Shown piece by piece: positions 36,397 to 49,089 of a stretch of 64,000 nt of DNA (positions within the stretch are counted from its first letter, which is position 1; every line of letters begins with the position of its first letter). Both the position numbers and the translations under genes were made by a program. This stretch comes from Hemileia vastatrix (Eukaryota; Basidiomycota; Pucciniomycetes; Pucciniales; Zaghouaniaceae): assembly GCA_030280995.1 (NCBI GenBank), contig JASXTE010000002.1:30144683-30208682 (forward strand), given 5' to 3'. The notes beneath the pieces were generated by a model, which searched no databases, was not told the origin of the DNA, and saw only the letters and a list, made by a program, of their open reading frames with translations.

Positions 36397-37198
36397 TGTC
36401 ACGCACCATGTGACACATGAGGAAAAAGCAGCTCATTAAATAAATAATAAGACGCTCAAATCCATACTAGAAGTGCAGAAAGCAATTCTCCATAGCAACT
36501 GCAACTTTCCTTTGTGTACTCGCTATTCAAACACGCTAGCCTAAACTCTAAATCTAAATTAGTCAATCTCTCAATAGTGCGTCTTAGTCTTTTTCTCAAT
36601 AAGCAATGCACAGCACAATAGTTAATATAATAGTACATTAAAAGGTTTATGAAATGTATGTGGGTTATTAAGGGGTAGTGAGCATGGACGGAATGGTTAG
36701 TGGAGGATTAAGGGGTTAACGGATGTTAGTGAGGAGGATCCAGGTGTAATGGATGTATTTTTAATGGTCTGTGGTGTGCCGAATAGTGGATGGGTATGAG
36801 GTCAATGCGAGGAGGAGTAAAGGATATAAAAGGGGTTGGGCTTTTGGTTCGATATTCTTTAGACTTAAATTATAAAACGTATTTATAGTTAATAGTGGTA
36901 AAAGCTTTTAGTTAAATCATTATTATTGTATCTTTCCTTATTTTTTCAATAATCATTTCTAAATCCTAAATCTTTCATTGTTGAGTTTCCAACCCTTTGT
37001 GAGATCATAAGAATTTTAATATTACCTTTCAATTATATTAGAATCCTTCTCAAACATAACTTGAAGCAGTAGTTCTTCCTTCGAGTCATCTTCAAATCAC
37101 TTCCTCAAATCATTCCTCTGTACTTCGAAGAAGTCTCTAAACTCCTCATCTCACTTACAGGAACATCCTCGACCTTGTGCGTAGGTTGTCCGGTGACA
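36397..37198 (+). mobile_element. Solo LTR of another family (C) inside Gypsy2 gag
   Basis: 802 bp, starting TGTCACGCACCATGTGACAC and ending GTCCGGTGACA, flanked by AAAAT. It has a promoter-like TATAAAAGGGG at about 36827. The TGTCA...TGACA ends match the other gypsy LTRs here but the body differs. It is younger than Gypsy2, whose gag it interrupts. Confidence 0.85.
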
Positions 37199-38823
37199 AA
37201 AATGTACATAGTTTTATTGTCCACCAGGATAATGCTATTAATATAAAATGTAACCAAATGAATTAAATCTTGAACCTGATGATGAGTCTTCTGAATTGGA
37301 CACAGGAAAAATTGAATATTTTCTAAAAGAAAATCCAATGGAATAAAAAATAATAAGAAAATTATTTTTAAGAATTGAAAAATTGGAAAAATTCTCTAGA
37401 GAGTCAAACAATAATACAGAAAGTGTATTATTCAACCTCACACAATAAATGAGTACAACAGCCAATAGGTTAAAAATTATTGACAATTCAAATAATGAAT
37501 TAATCAATGAAAATAAAAGATTAAACTCTGAGATTAAGAATTTAGAAAATAAATTGGAACATTCTCAGAATATTATGGCTACCATAAAGAGAAGTGTAAA
37601 ATTGTCTTCTTCAAATATGAATGATACCTTAACTCATGTACCTGTAATACAAGATAGGTTAAAAAGATTAGAAATTGAAATAGCTAACATTTTGAAAAAT
37701 ACTAATAAACTAAAAGATAATACCTCTTATGTAGAAAAAGTACCAGTTTTCATGAAACACTCAGATGATAAACCAATGATTGAACATGAACATAGTGTCA
37801 TGCGCTCTGAGAATATAAAATCAGTAATGGATGAAAAAATGATCATCTTTCTAAAGTAAGAGAATTACTCAATATTCCTCAGGTTAGACAAGCAAAAAAC
37901 AACCAAAAGAACTGGCCTAAGGTAAATCAGTACCCTTCTTTTGACAGAGATTCAAAATCTGATTGGCAAAAATTCATTCAGAGAATTTATAACATAAAAT
38001 TTTCATACAAATTACCTGATGATGAAATTAGATTAAAATTAATATCTTTATTTACAGATGTGGCCTTATTATGGTTTGAATCTGTATTGAGTGAGGGAAT
38101 TAACTAATTCTGGAATGAATGGAAGGCACTAATTGAAAGGCAATTTGGTGGGCCAAAATTTAGAATCACTCAACAAAGATTGTATAAGAAAGCCAGATAT
38201 AATCCAAATGTTGGAGATAAACCTATGGTATTTTTAATGAATTTAATAAAATTCATGAAAGCCATGGATCCAAAAATGGATTATGATGAGTGGAAAAAAA
38301 AATAATATATAAATTGCCTATATCAGTCAGAGAAATTATTGTAGCTAGAACTGAGACCATCAGAGATACTTCTGGGTTTATTAATATATTCAATGAGATA
38401 TTATTGAACCACAAATATGAAACCAGGTATAATAATTACAAGCAAAGTGTTGAGGTAGTAAAACATACTAAAAATAAGTTACCAATGGAGAAGAAAAAAC
38501 CTTCAGCTCCCCTTGTCCCTAAAAGACAAGAAAATAACACTTTCTACAAATTTAATGAACCTTGGGATAAAGGTCATACTTGTAAGAAAAGAATAAATGC
38601 TATTGAAAACTCACAAGATTCTGAACAAAGTAATCATGAAGATGAAAGGGAGGAATCTAGTGAGGATTGTAAAAGTAAAATTTCTTACAGTGATGATGAA
38701 AATGAGATATATGTGTTAGAACAAGATATTATGTTCCTGAATGATGCACTTACTCATACAGATACATCTTTAACTTCCATTGAAGAAGCTGAAATTATCA
38801 AAGATGTTTCTCATGATACTTAA

Positions 38824-40795
38824 AAAATCACACCTATTAGAGCGCCTTTTTTTATATGTGGAAAAGAAATGAATGCCATTCTTGACACTGGGGCTGCAGG
38901 TAGTGTAGTTTCTATTAACACATTAATGAAACTTGATAGTAAGTATCAAGAAAAACTAGAACCTGTACAGACTAAGAACTGGAGGGGTTTTGGTACAGTA
39001 TGAAATCCAATTTTCAAACACAAAACTGCTGTATTCTTTAAATTTCATAATGGATATTTAAGAGCAGTTTGTGAATTTGTGGTAATGGATAATAGTAATT
39101 GTAGTGATTGGTTTATTATAGGCAATGACTTATTGACTAAATTTGGCATCAAACTAGATCCTGCAAATAGTTGCTTCACTATAGGCATAGATGGAAAAAG
39201 AAAATTCATGAATTTCTCTGAAAATTCAGTTTATTCAATTGCTCCTAAAGAAGAAAAACTGAAAGGTGCAAGAACCACCTCTGAAGTGGTAGAATTGGAA
39301 AATGAAAATCCAAAAAGCCTCTTTCAGTCCTCAACTCTCAAAAATTGAAGAAAACAATATTTTGAGATTGATAAAATCTTATCCTATGGCTTTAGCTCAT
39401 GGTTTAAATAAACTTGTATTTTTAAAAAACCATGAGATGAAAATCTCTTTAAGCTGTGATCTGGATAATATTCCTGGAAGCTTGAAAAGGAAACCTTACT
39501 CAGCTTTTCTTGTAAAAAGGAAAGGCATTGAAGACAACATTAAAATGTTGTTAGAAATGGGTATTGTTGAAAAAGTGGACACAAAACCTAAGTATTGTGT
39601 TATTTCACCAGTTTTGATCTCTTATGAAAAAGATAAAGCAAGATTATGTGGTGATTAAAGAGCTATGAATACATCCACTGTGGATGATATTTGCCCTCTA
39701 CCAAGGATAGCTTCTGTACATGCTGCCTTACAAGGAGCAAAATATATTTCCTGTCTGGACGGAAACAAAGGTTACCACCAAGTTCCTGTGGAAAAGAATT
39801 CTCTAAATTTCTTACTCATAACCACACACATGGGAATATATAAATATGTGAGAAAGCCTTTTGGCCCAAAGAATGTGCATTCAGTCTTCCAAAAATTGAT
39901 GGATAGTATTGTTCATCAGGATATGATTGAGGGATGGATTTAAGTTTATATTGATGACATCATAGTGTTCTCAAAAACATATGATGAAAATTTTAATCAA
40001 CTGAAAAGAGTATTTCAAAGATGGATGAAATTAATATGAAAATTGCATTAAAGAAATGTAAGTTTGGGTTTCAATCCTTGAAAGTACTTTGACATGTTGC
40101 ATCTGGATTACAAATTTCTGTTGACCAGAACAAAGTGGCAGAAATAAAAAAATTAGTATTCCTAAGAATGTGAAAGATGTTCAAAGTTTTTTAGGTATGT
40201 GTAAATATTATAGGCAGTATATAAAAAACTACCAATCCATTTTAGTTCCTTTAGCAATATCAATCAAGAAAAATAAAGCTTTCATTTGGAATAATGAAAG
40301 ACAAAATGTCTTTGATAAATTGAAGGGATGTTTGATGTCAGCTCAAATATTATGACAGCCATATTTTAACCTACCTTTTATCTTGTATACTGATGCAAGT
40401 TTCATAGGTTTAGGTGCTGCTTTACAGCAGAAACAGATAATAAATGGAAAATTATCTGAAGTAGTTATCTGTTATATATCCAGAACCTTAAGAAAAAAAG
40501 AATTAAGGTATGGTGCCACACAGCTAGAATGTTTAGCCATGGTGTGGGCTTTGGAGAAGCTTCATTACTATCTGGAAGACCAGAAGTTTGAACTTATAAC
40601 AGATTGCAGTGCATTAAAATCATTACTAAACATGAAAACACCTAATAGGCACATGTTTAGATGGCAACTAGCTGTACAAGAGTAGAGTGGAAGAATGAAA
40701 ATCACTCATAAATCAGGAACATTGCATTCTAATGTGGATTTATTATCCAGAAGCCCTTTTCCAAATGACGTTGACAAGCCAGCTTATGTACCTTA
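38824..40795 (+). pseudogene. Gypsy2 protease, reverse transcriptase and RNase H
   Basis: Protease ILDTGAAGSVVSINTL (about 38878) is followed by DWFIIGNDLLTKFGIKLDP, then RT with ISLSCDLDNIPGSL, a stop at 39656 (GD*RAMNTSTVDDI), LDGNKGYHQVPVEK, YIDDIIVFSKTYDE (about 39946, just after a TAA at 39941) and the thumb FLGMCKYYRQYI. RNase H follows: YTDASFIGLGAALQQK (40385) and TDCSALKSLLNMKTPN. The join from protease to RT is in one frame here, so the break in Gypsy1 at 28515 is a mutation. Confidence 0.85.
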
Positions 40796-42376
40796 AAATG
40801 AGGTTATACATGTATTTGGGATTTACATAGTGTATTTAGAGGAAGAAGTTATGCAAACTATATTGTAAAATTATTCATCAGATAAAGATTTGCCTAAATT
40901 ATCTACCATTTTAAATGATCCAACTAATGTTTCTATGAGTGCATTAATTAAAACCTTGCCTCCAAAGTTAAAAATGTGTTGGAAAAAGTTAAACTGTCAA
41001 TTGAAGATGAATATATATATTACAGAAAAAAGCTAAGTAATGTAATAGTTATACCACCATCTATGGTAGATTTAATGTTGAGTACTTGTCATGATGACAT
41101 CTTAGCTCGTAATTTTTATTTTAAAAAAATATTAAAAAGAGTTAAAAATACAGCCTGGTGGATAAACATGAAAGAAGATGTACAAAAATACATGGAAGCA
41201 TGTGAATCTTGTCAGAAATGTAAAGGATTAACTGGGAACAGAGCTGGGTTGTTACAACAAATAGAGCAGCCAAAAGCTCCATGGGAAATTATAAACATGG
41301 ATTTTGTCACTGACTTTCCATTAGCAGGAAAAGAAATTTTTAATTCTTGCTGGGTAATTTTAGATTGATTAATAAAAATGTGTAAATTTATCCCTACCCA
41401 TAAAGAGGTATCTTCAAAAGACTTGGCATTACTATGGTTGGCTCAAATGATGAATACTGCTGGGATCCCCAAAGCCATAAACTCTGAAAGAGACCCTAAA
41501 TTTACTTCAGAGTTCTGGATATCTTTGATGGAAGTTTCAGGTTGTCAATTGAAATTTTCTACAGCACACCATCCACAAACTGATGGGCTGGCTGAGAGAA
41601 TGATACAGACTCTAGAAGATATGATCAGAAGATATTGTGCCTTTGGATTAGAATACAAAGACAATGATAAATTTACACATCACTGGGTAACATTAATTCC
41701 TGGCCTTGAATTTTCTTATAATAGCACAACTCATTCTGTAACAGAGAAAAAACCATTTGAACTCTGGCTGGGATATGTACCAAATACCTCAGTAAATAAT
41801 TTAAATAAATTATCAAGGTTAGATATACACCCTGGTACTAAATCCTTTATTAATATGCAAGAAATGTGTAGAAAGCATGCAGAGGAATGCATCCAAAAAG
41901 CATTTGAATATGAAAAGAAAATATGGGATAAATATCATAAAGATTTTGAATTCAAAAAAGATGATGAAGTCCTAACTTCAACACTACCTTTTAACTTAAA
42001 AGGTAATGTTAAATTAAAGGATCCCTTTGTAGGACCTTTTTTAGTAAGCAAAATGATTGGTAATAATGCTGTGGAAGTCATATTATATGCCCCATATGAT
42101 AGGAAACATCCAGTTTTCCCTATCTCATTATTGAAACCTTACCATGCAAATGATCCTTGCTTATTGCAAAAAAGAAGAAGGCTTAAAAATAAACCTGAAG
42201 AAATTGTGGAAAAGGCAAAGATTGAAAAAATACTCAAGAAAAGAATTTTTACTAAAGAGAAAGTAACTGAGCATTTAATAAGATTTGAGGGGAAATCAAA
42301 TGAATCTGATAAATGGATACCTGAAAAAGAAATTTCAAATCTACCCTCCCTTCTTAAAAAATTTAAACAGAAATAA
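40796..42376 (+). pseudogene. Gypsy2 integrase with chromodomain
   Basis: HHCC region CHDDILARNF and CESCQKCKGL; core MDFVTDFP (first Asp), a TGA at 41366, SERDPKFTSEFW (Glu in place of the second catalytic Asp, as in Gypsy1) and GLAERMIQTLE (catalytic Glu). The chromodomain end reads IEKILKKRIFTKEK, LIRFEGKS, DKWIPEKEI and ends at a TAA (42374-42376). From 41378 on it is open for 332 codons. Confidence 0.85.
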
Positions 42377-42540
42377 ATTTCTGTTCAACCAGCTGAGGGG
42401 TTAAAAAACCGGTACTCATTATATTTTGTTATTTTTTATTTCTTTAAAGAATTAATCTTTAATGCTACAAAATTTTCTGAATACCTGAAAAATAATATAT
42501 AAAAAAAGTGTATAACTTATGATTTTTTTATTATTTTTTT

Positions 42541-42551
42541 GGGTAGGAAAG
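42541..42551 (+). other. Gypsy2 polypurine tract
   Basis: GGGTAGGAAAG directly precedes the 3' LTR, in the place where GGGTGAGGGAG stands in Gypsy1. Confidence 0.7.
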
Positions 42552-44040
42552 TGTCAGCCTGTATATCCCCAGGACTGAGTAAAAATTACTTATAAGTTAT
42601 GTTAAAAACATGAACTATACATGGGAGCAATAAATTAGAGTACACAAATAGTATAAATAAGTAAATTTATGATAATATACAAAATATGCCATTATAACAC
42701 CTCATATACAAGCATATATCCACATTTTATAAGTCTTATGTAATTAATATTGAGTTGGAATTTTTTTAGGGTAATCTTAAGAACATTAAATATAAGGCTA
42801 CATATTTTTTAAGTAGAATTAAAGCTGTTGTTTTCATTTTTTTATGTAAATAAAATGCACTTTAAATCACTTAAAAGTTGATTATATGTGCTATAAATTT
42901 AATAATATTAAAAATGCTCTTTGAAAGATCAATTTTTCTTAATAAGGACTATTAATTTGGTTACTCAAATGTATAAATATAACACTTTTCAAATTTGGTG
43001 TTTTCATGCCAGAAATGGCTTCTGTGTACTGGCCACATACTGCCTGCATTTTTCCCGTGTGAATAGCTCCATTTTTTGGAAAGTTAGATTTTTCACACTA
43101 TAATTACCCCACATTCTATGCCCACTGTTTTGGAACACACTAAAATAGGCAACAGGCGCTTATTTAGTGCCCTAGCTTAATTATAAATGCATTGACCCTC
43201 TTTATATGCACTAATTTCATTAATAACCTCAATCTTGGCGCTTTAATTCAATACCACACTTAAATTTGCCAAAATTAGTCAAGGATTTACCCGTGAAAGC
43301 GCCTTTCAAGGACTGCATGTAGTTACCCCACATCTCACACCCTTTTTTTGGGGGTTTTCAGTGGTTTCTCAGTCAATTTTGGTTATTTTTGAATGTGGAT
43401 TTCACATATTATAATTTCATGATTAGCCCCAACATTTCTCATGTTTATCCCTCTTATTATTAAGTAATAATTAGTCTTAATTTTCACTTTTTAGTCTTTT
43501 ATTTTAATGTATAATACACATATACTCTCTTTTTTGCTTATTATTTATTTTTGATGGATTATCCCAATTACTACAGGTTTTTAGCATGTGATATCATTCT
43601 AATTATGTAACTTTTCACTCTTTGTGTTTCTGAATATGTCTATTAGCTGGAATGAGATGTCATTAACTGTGTATAGAGCTGGTAAATCAAGGGGCTCATT
43701 GGGGAAGTAATTGTGTATAAAAGGAGGGGTTTTTGGTCTTGTTTTCTACATTATTTATCATTACAATTAAAAATATAACCAATAAAATTACAAAACATAT
43801 CTATGGTACTTATAAAGTCTTTGAATAGTATCTGAATCTATTAAATCTATTTTTCTACCAACTGTAAGATTGTAAGCCATATATTATTAGTGAGATTAAA
43901 ATTACTGAGACCCTTATATTGAGTTATATTTTAATACTTATTGGATTTGTACTACAGTATTCATATAGGAACATTAATATCTTCTAGACAACTGATCATT
44001 CAAGCTAGTTCACGTCTCTGTATTTGAACTCAGCCTGACA
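42552..44040 (+). repeat. Gypsy2 3' LTR
   Basis: 1489 bp, TGTCAGCCTGTATATCCCC to CTCAGCCTGACA, with TATAAAAGG at 43716-43724. It is colinear with the solo LTR at 14566-16065, which fixes that copy's family. Confidence 0.9.
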
Positions 44041-44045
44041 CAGAG

Positions 44046-44264
44046 AAACCAAACTTTCTGCTAGCGACTTTGGCATCTAAAAGTTAAGCAATTTTCCCCA
44101 CCAGGTGCAATCTGGTGTAGAAGTGAGAGACGAGTTAGACCAAAGTTTTTTAAAAGCAAATCTTGTCTTAAAAACATTTAAAATTATAAAAAGAAGGGAA
44201 TCTTGGAAAAAAAATGAAAAAGGTAGAAAATGATACAAAAAAAAATCTTATAAAAAATTAAAAT
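44046..44264. other. Right flank of Gypsy2
   Basis: Original flanking DNA (GAAACCAAACTTTC...) that was contiguous with 33126-33902 before insertion. No gene seen. Confidence 0.45.
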
Positions 44265-45010
44265 GTTGTAGACAATCCTATAGTACTAGCTATAGGCCTT
44301 GACCAAGGGAGTTGGAGAAAACCCGGAGAGAGAATCCCTTGTCCATTTTGAAAAATAAAGTGAGATTTACCTGCTTCAGTAAATTGGTTCCTCTTTTCTA
44401 AAGCCCCTTTTCTAACACACTTGACTGCCTGATCAGCCAAGAAAGTAGTCTCCAGACAGACTACCAAACCAAAGAACTGAAACGTAGACCAATGTCCACA
44501 CCAGAAAAAGTAATGATACTTGATGTAGGTTGCAAATCTACACCAGAGACAGCAATAATACTTGATATATCTTGCAAGAGTATACCAGAGAAGCCAGTTG
44601 CCAAGTTAAATTAAATGAAGAACTCACCTTTCAAGAAACATAGCCAATTGTGGCCAAAAAACAGTGAAAACTGAATGAGGAACAAAGATATCACCTCCAG
44701 ATGGTTGTATGATAGTTAAAGTTGCCCCAAACTATCTTATTCACAATGTGCACACAGACCACTATCTAAAAGCCCATGCACACCAACAAATTTGGTGCTC
44801 TTGAGCGCCAAGTTGCACAAAACCCTTCTAGAAACACTTCCCAGCCTTCTAGCACCAAGGTGGGAAGGCTGCCCAACGTTGGGAGGCCTGCTTGAGGCCA
44901 GAAAACCACTGAAAACCTCCAAAAATACCCAAAATACTTAGAAAAATTTACTACAACTACTAAAACCTTTAAAACACATAATTTGGCTATAACAACCTTG
45001 AGACATTAAA
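44265..45010 (-). repeat. Dispersed repeat R1, copy 2
   Basis: The reverse complement matches 7540-8203 in the same block order, ending in the highly similar TATAGGATTGTCTACAAC. This copy is longer in the middle, where a motif with CAAGTAT(T/C)ATT and TTTCTGGTGT-like words repeats twice. The CAG|GTAAATCTCACTT donor-like site is kept. Sense-strand frames (44258-44467, 44737-44922) are not conserved in copy 1. Confidence 0.6.
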
Positions 45011-45917
45011 TGTATATAAAAATAAGCTCATTCTAATGGTACTAAAAAATTAAACCTAAGACTTAAGGTTAGCCGGTAAAACATGAAAAAAAATAAACAG
45101 CTAATTTTTTTAAATGGAAAATGAGAAATTATCCCCTTAATACTTAAAATCTGTAAAAAGTCATCAAGACATAAAATATAGAGAAAACCCAGGGCTATGC
45201 AATGTAAGTACCCACATTCTCTCAGTCCCAATACTTACTGAATAAATCCAGAAAAACACCAAATTATTAAAAAATGCCATTAAAGACATATGAAAACAAC
45301 ACCAAATAGACCAACAAAGGGCTCCGCCAATGTTGGAAGACCAAAACATGAGTATAAGAAACAAAATAAGTGCTAGAGATACAAAAAACCAAGCCGATTT
45401 TACTTGGCTTGGTTATTTAATAATTAGTTTTTTAATACATTAAATTTAAAGTTCAAACACCACAAAATATATGAAATTTTTTTATATGAATATTATATAT
45501 TTAATTTACCCCTTTCTCATAATTATATTTATACTTTTGTTTTTTAATTTTTGACTTTTAAGTTAATTTTTTGGAAATTCAAAATTAAATTTTCAACTAG
45601 ATTTTTTAGTAAGGTAAAATAAATTATAAATTTGGCATTTTGTGATAAAAGAATGAAAAAAATAATAAAAAAAAATTTATTTAAAAAATATTTTTCTTAA
45701 AGGAATAATAATATTTTAAAGCTAGAAATACTGTGCAAATTGTTAGTAAAAAAATTATATTTTTTTTTGTGAGGGGTTTTTACTATTTTTGTAAATATTT
45801 TTTAAAAACATTCTTTAGATACTGAATTAAATTACTATGCAACTCAAAATTTATGGAAAATAATCAAAATTGAAATAATAATATTGTTATATTTGATATA
45901 AAATTTGATTTGGTAAT
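45011..45917. other. AT-rich interval, no gene recognised
   Basis: Possibly more R1 upstream sequence on the minus strand up to about 45400, then very AT-rich DNA. No supported gene. Confidence 0.4.
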
Positions 45918-45922
45918 ATTAA

Positions 45923-46646
45923 TGTCAGCCAGACTACTAGACTTATCCAGTAAAATAATTAATTATTTACTTAGATGAAGCCATGCCTTTTATTTCTTAA
46001 TTATTAATTATATTATATTAACTTATGTATTACTTGTAATACACTAACTAATTACAAATAAAGTAAATATTTAAATTAAAATAAATGTCCCTTTTATTTT
46101 CCTTCCCTAACACCATGCTCAATAACAGGTTGAAAGAGAAATATAAATATTAATACTAAATCTTAAAAAATTTAATACAATTTTTACTAAGTGTGACATC
46201 TAAATTGAACTATAAACTATATCAAATAATATGATATCTTTTATTGACGCATAATTTTTGCACACTTTTATTACTTGCACATTCTTATTTTGGTAATAAT
46301 TTTCTCTCACACTCCCTTATGGATACTTGTTAACTTCATGTATTTTCTCTGTACTTTTTGCCTATAAAGGGCCTCCTCTTTTGTGCTGTTTGATTCATTC
46401 TTTGACTTAACTATTTTATCAAAGCACTTTAAAAATAAATCATTACTATTATTTGTCTTTTAGTAGTTACATTATTGTGATTCTAAATTCTAAATTATAA
46501 TAATATTTATATTCTTACCTTTTCTATTTAGTAAAAGTAAAATCATAAGATATATTATATGTACTTGACTTGAGAATTCCAAATCCATTGTCCAAAACCA
46601 TAAATCACCACCAAAAATCTTCTAGACCAAAAGGAGTCCCCCAATA
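45923..46646 (+). mobile_element. Solo LTR of family A
   Basis: 724 bp, starting TGTCAGCCAGACTACTAGAC and matching the LTR at 56154 in the same order (TGAAGCCA(T/C)GCCTTTTA, CCCTAACACCATGCTCAATA, GCCTATAAAGG, AATCTTCTAGA). ATTAA at 45918-45922 is repeated at 46647-46651 directly after its degenerate end CCCAATA. TATAAAGGG at about 46372 marks the promoter and gives the orientation. Confidence 0.8.
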
Positions 46647-46651
46647 ATTAA

Positions 46652-48301
46652 TGTCTCGTTAAGTAAATTTAAAAATCATTAAAAAAGACCCTGTTGGTAA
46701 GTACTTTATTTTTGATATTCAATGGTTATATGTATATCTTGTATATATTTCTTGAGTGTTATTTTTATATACACTTGATGAAATTTGTAATATACAATGC
46801 CATTTAAGCATTAATTATTGGTCAACTTAGTTATAAAAAGTTTATATTTTATACCATCCAGTAGAATTTAGTTTTTAATTTTAAACTCCAATATAATATG
46901 AGAGTATCCTTGTTTTTTCCGAATGTAATTAACAAAGATAACAGACCATAAATGAGTGGGTAATTAATTACAATATATAGTTGAAGAATAACCTATAAGA
47001 AATAATAAGTTTATCAAAAAGAGTACATTGAAAATATATACTTTTAATTTTTTTTTGATATAATTTGGGTAGTTAAATAAAAATTTAAAATTATCTGACT
47101 TCAAAAAGGAAAAAATCTAAAAGTGGTGTTTATATAATAAGCCTCATATAAAAAAAGGAAAAAAAATCTACTATGTAACTAAATTATTAAATATTAAGGT
47201 ATTATTAAAATTATTGAAAGACTTAATTTAAAATTATAATGAAATCTAAATGTGAAATTAATGGTGGAATAATAGTAAGACTATGTGGAAACACTTTAAT
47301 TTATACAAACTTTCAACTATTTTCAGATAAAATAATTGGTAAAATTTTATAATAACATTTAGTTAATTGTTATGCAATTTTATTTAGATCAAGAATAAAT
47401 TTTTCTGAGGAAGAACTAATAGAATTGAGATATGGCAATCTCTTTTCAAGAGATAGAATAAAAAAAATTAAAAAAATTATAATAAGTATTCTTAATCACC
47501 ATTTTTGAAAAGTCATTAGAAAAATTCATTATAATATATCATTCATTTATTACATCATATGGAGCTTCAACTTGAAGTAGTGATGGGCAGCTTTGAACTT
47601 TAATTCTGAAAAACAAAAAAGTTAAAAAATATATAGTTATATTAATGAAAAAGCCAAAAAAAAGAATACTATTATTGATTAATAAAATAAAACTACATAA
47701 ATTTTATTCTGCTCTCATGATGCAAGGGTACTATGTGTGACTTTCCACATGTTAAATCTAAACCTGCTTTAAGGCTAGTTTACAGGTAGAGCTATATAGT
47801 TTCCTTAAATTCTAAAAATAACTTATGCATTTTACAAATTATTTTTTTCTTCTTTTCTTTCCAAAGTTGTTAGATTTGCTTAATTAATACTGCTATCTTT
47901 ATTGTAAGATATATATATATATATTTTGAATACATGATTTTTTGTTTCAAAAATTATATTATAAAGTTAAATCATTTATTTCATTTTCTAAAGATTCATT
48001 GTCAAAGACACTACTCCATCTTCTATCACTTAACAAATATATAAAATGTGATAGAAAAATTTCTAGAATTTTCTTTTTGAGAGGGTCAAACTAGATTTTG
48101 AAGATTTTTATCTATAAATTCTTGTACTCTAAAACCAAATAATTTTCTCCCTTAATTAAGCCTTTTTATAAATATGAAAATATAAACACGAATATTAAAT
48201 TATCTTATTTTTCTTTTCTTTACTAAAATTTTTATTTCAATCCCTTTTTTGTATGACATTAGTATAAAACCATGGTTAAATGCTACTATATAATTAATTT
48301 T

Positions 48302-48350
<49 letters not shown>

Positions 48351-49087
48351 TTAGAAGGTCATCCTTTTTTATTTATTGATTAAATGGCTCAATTATAATG
48401 CCCAACACTTATTAATGTTTCACAAACTCAATATCAAATTTCTCATATGAAATATTAGCTTCTAATAAAAGCAGTTTATCTATAGCTGATATTCAACATG
48501 AGATTTTCCTTGTTAGATTCAGCTAAAATCAAACAAAAGGAGCAATCATGCATATGTGTATAAATGGTAACCATATGTTACGTAGAGGATTGTGAAATTC
48601 ACTCATCAGAATGGTTTAAGTATTAAAATAAATTGAGGTAATTGTTTTCTTGTATTTTAAACTATTTAGTAAGTTATTCCAAATATATATTATAATGTGT
48701 ATCATGTTTAAAAATTTAGAAATATTTTTTTTGAAAATTGTGAGCTTCTTATATGAGATACCAAGCTTTAGTTTAAATTGTTTCAAGTAGAATAGAATTT
48801 TAGTATTATAAATTGAAAGCAATGTGCTATTATCTGATTTTAATTGTGTTCCACCTATAGAATGGTTATATAACATTAAAGATTATTTAAATCAAAATGG
48901 TTTAAAGGATATTCAAAATTTTACAAAATTTCAATATTTATTAATCTTTGATTTGAAAACCAACTATGATTTACACTCACTAGAAATAAGCATTCCCAAT
49001 TTTAAAATAATTGATCAATCTTAAAGTAATGAGTCAATTAACATAAAAATATATAATATTTCAAAACCAAATCTCTCAATTTAAAAT
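46652..49087. other. Long AT-rich interval with a TA microsatellite
   Basis: About 2.4 kb of very AT-rich DNA without a supported gene. A pure (TA)n tract of about 39 bases lies at 48305-48343, and a shorter one near 47910. Frames at 48616-48876 and 48824-49024 are biased to Ile, Asn, Leu and Lys as expected from composition alone. Confidence 0.5.
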
Positions 49088-49089
49088 AT

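Larger units (their letters stand above)
36124..38823 (+). pseudogene. Gypsy2 main gag frame, split by a solo LTR
   Basis: The frame opens with MEVGLVCPK at 36124, runs to a TAA at 36352, and resumes after the inserted LTR (36397-37198). It then reads a coiled-coil-like region (NSEIKNLENKLEHSQNIM, about 37530), the gag core (WQKFIQRIYNIKFSYKLP and LIERQFGGPKFRITQQRLY, about 37960-38180) and a damaged zinc knuckle (TFYKFNEPWDKGHTCKK) that keeps the last His and Cys but lost the first two. Stops and frameshifts occur near 37340, 37440, 37855, 38104 and 38303. Confidence 0.8.
33908..44040 (+). mobile_element. Gypsy2: older chromovirus related to Gypsy1
   Basis: A 10.1-kb plus-strand element with a 5' LTR 33908-35109, primer-binding-like site, gag, protease, RT, RNase H, integrase with chromodomain, polypurine tract and 3' LTR 42552-44040. 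Flanks CAGGG (33903-33907) and CAGAG (44041-44045) look like a target duplication with one mutation. Proteins align with Gypsy1 throughout but are broken in over ten places. The 5' LTR lacks about 290 bp, and a foreign solo LTR (36397-37198) sits in gag. It cannot be autonomous. Confidence 0.9.
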
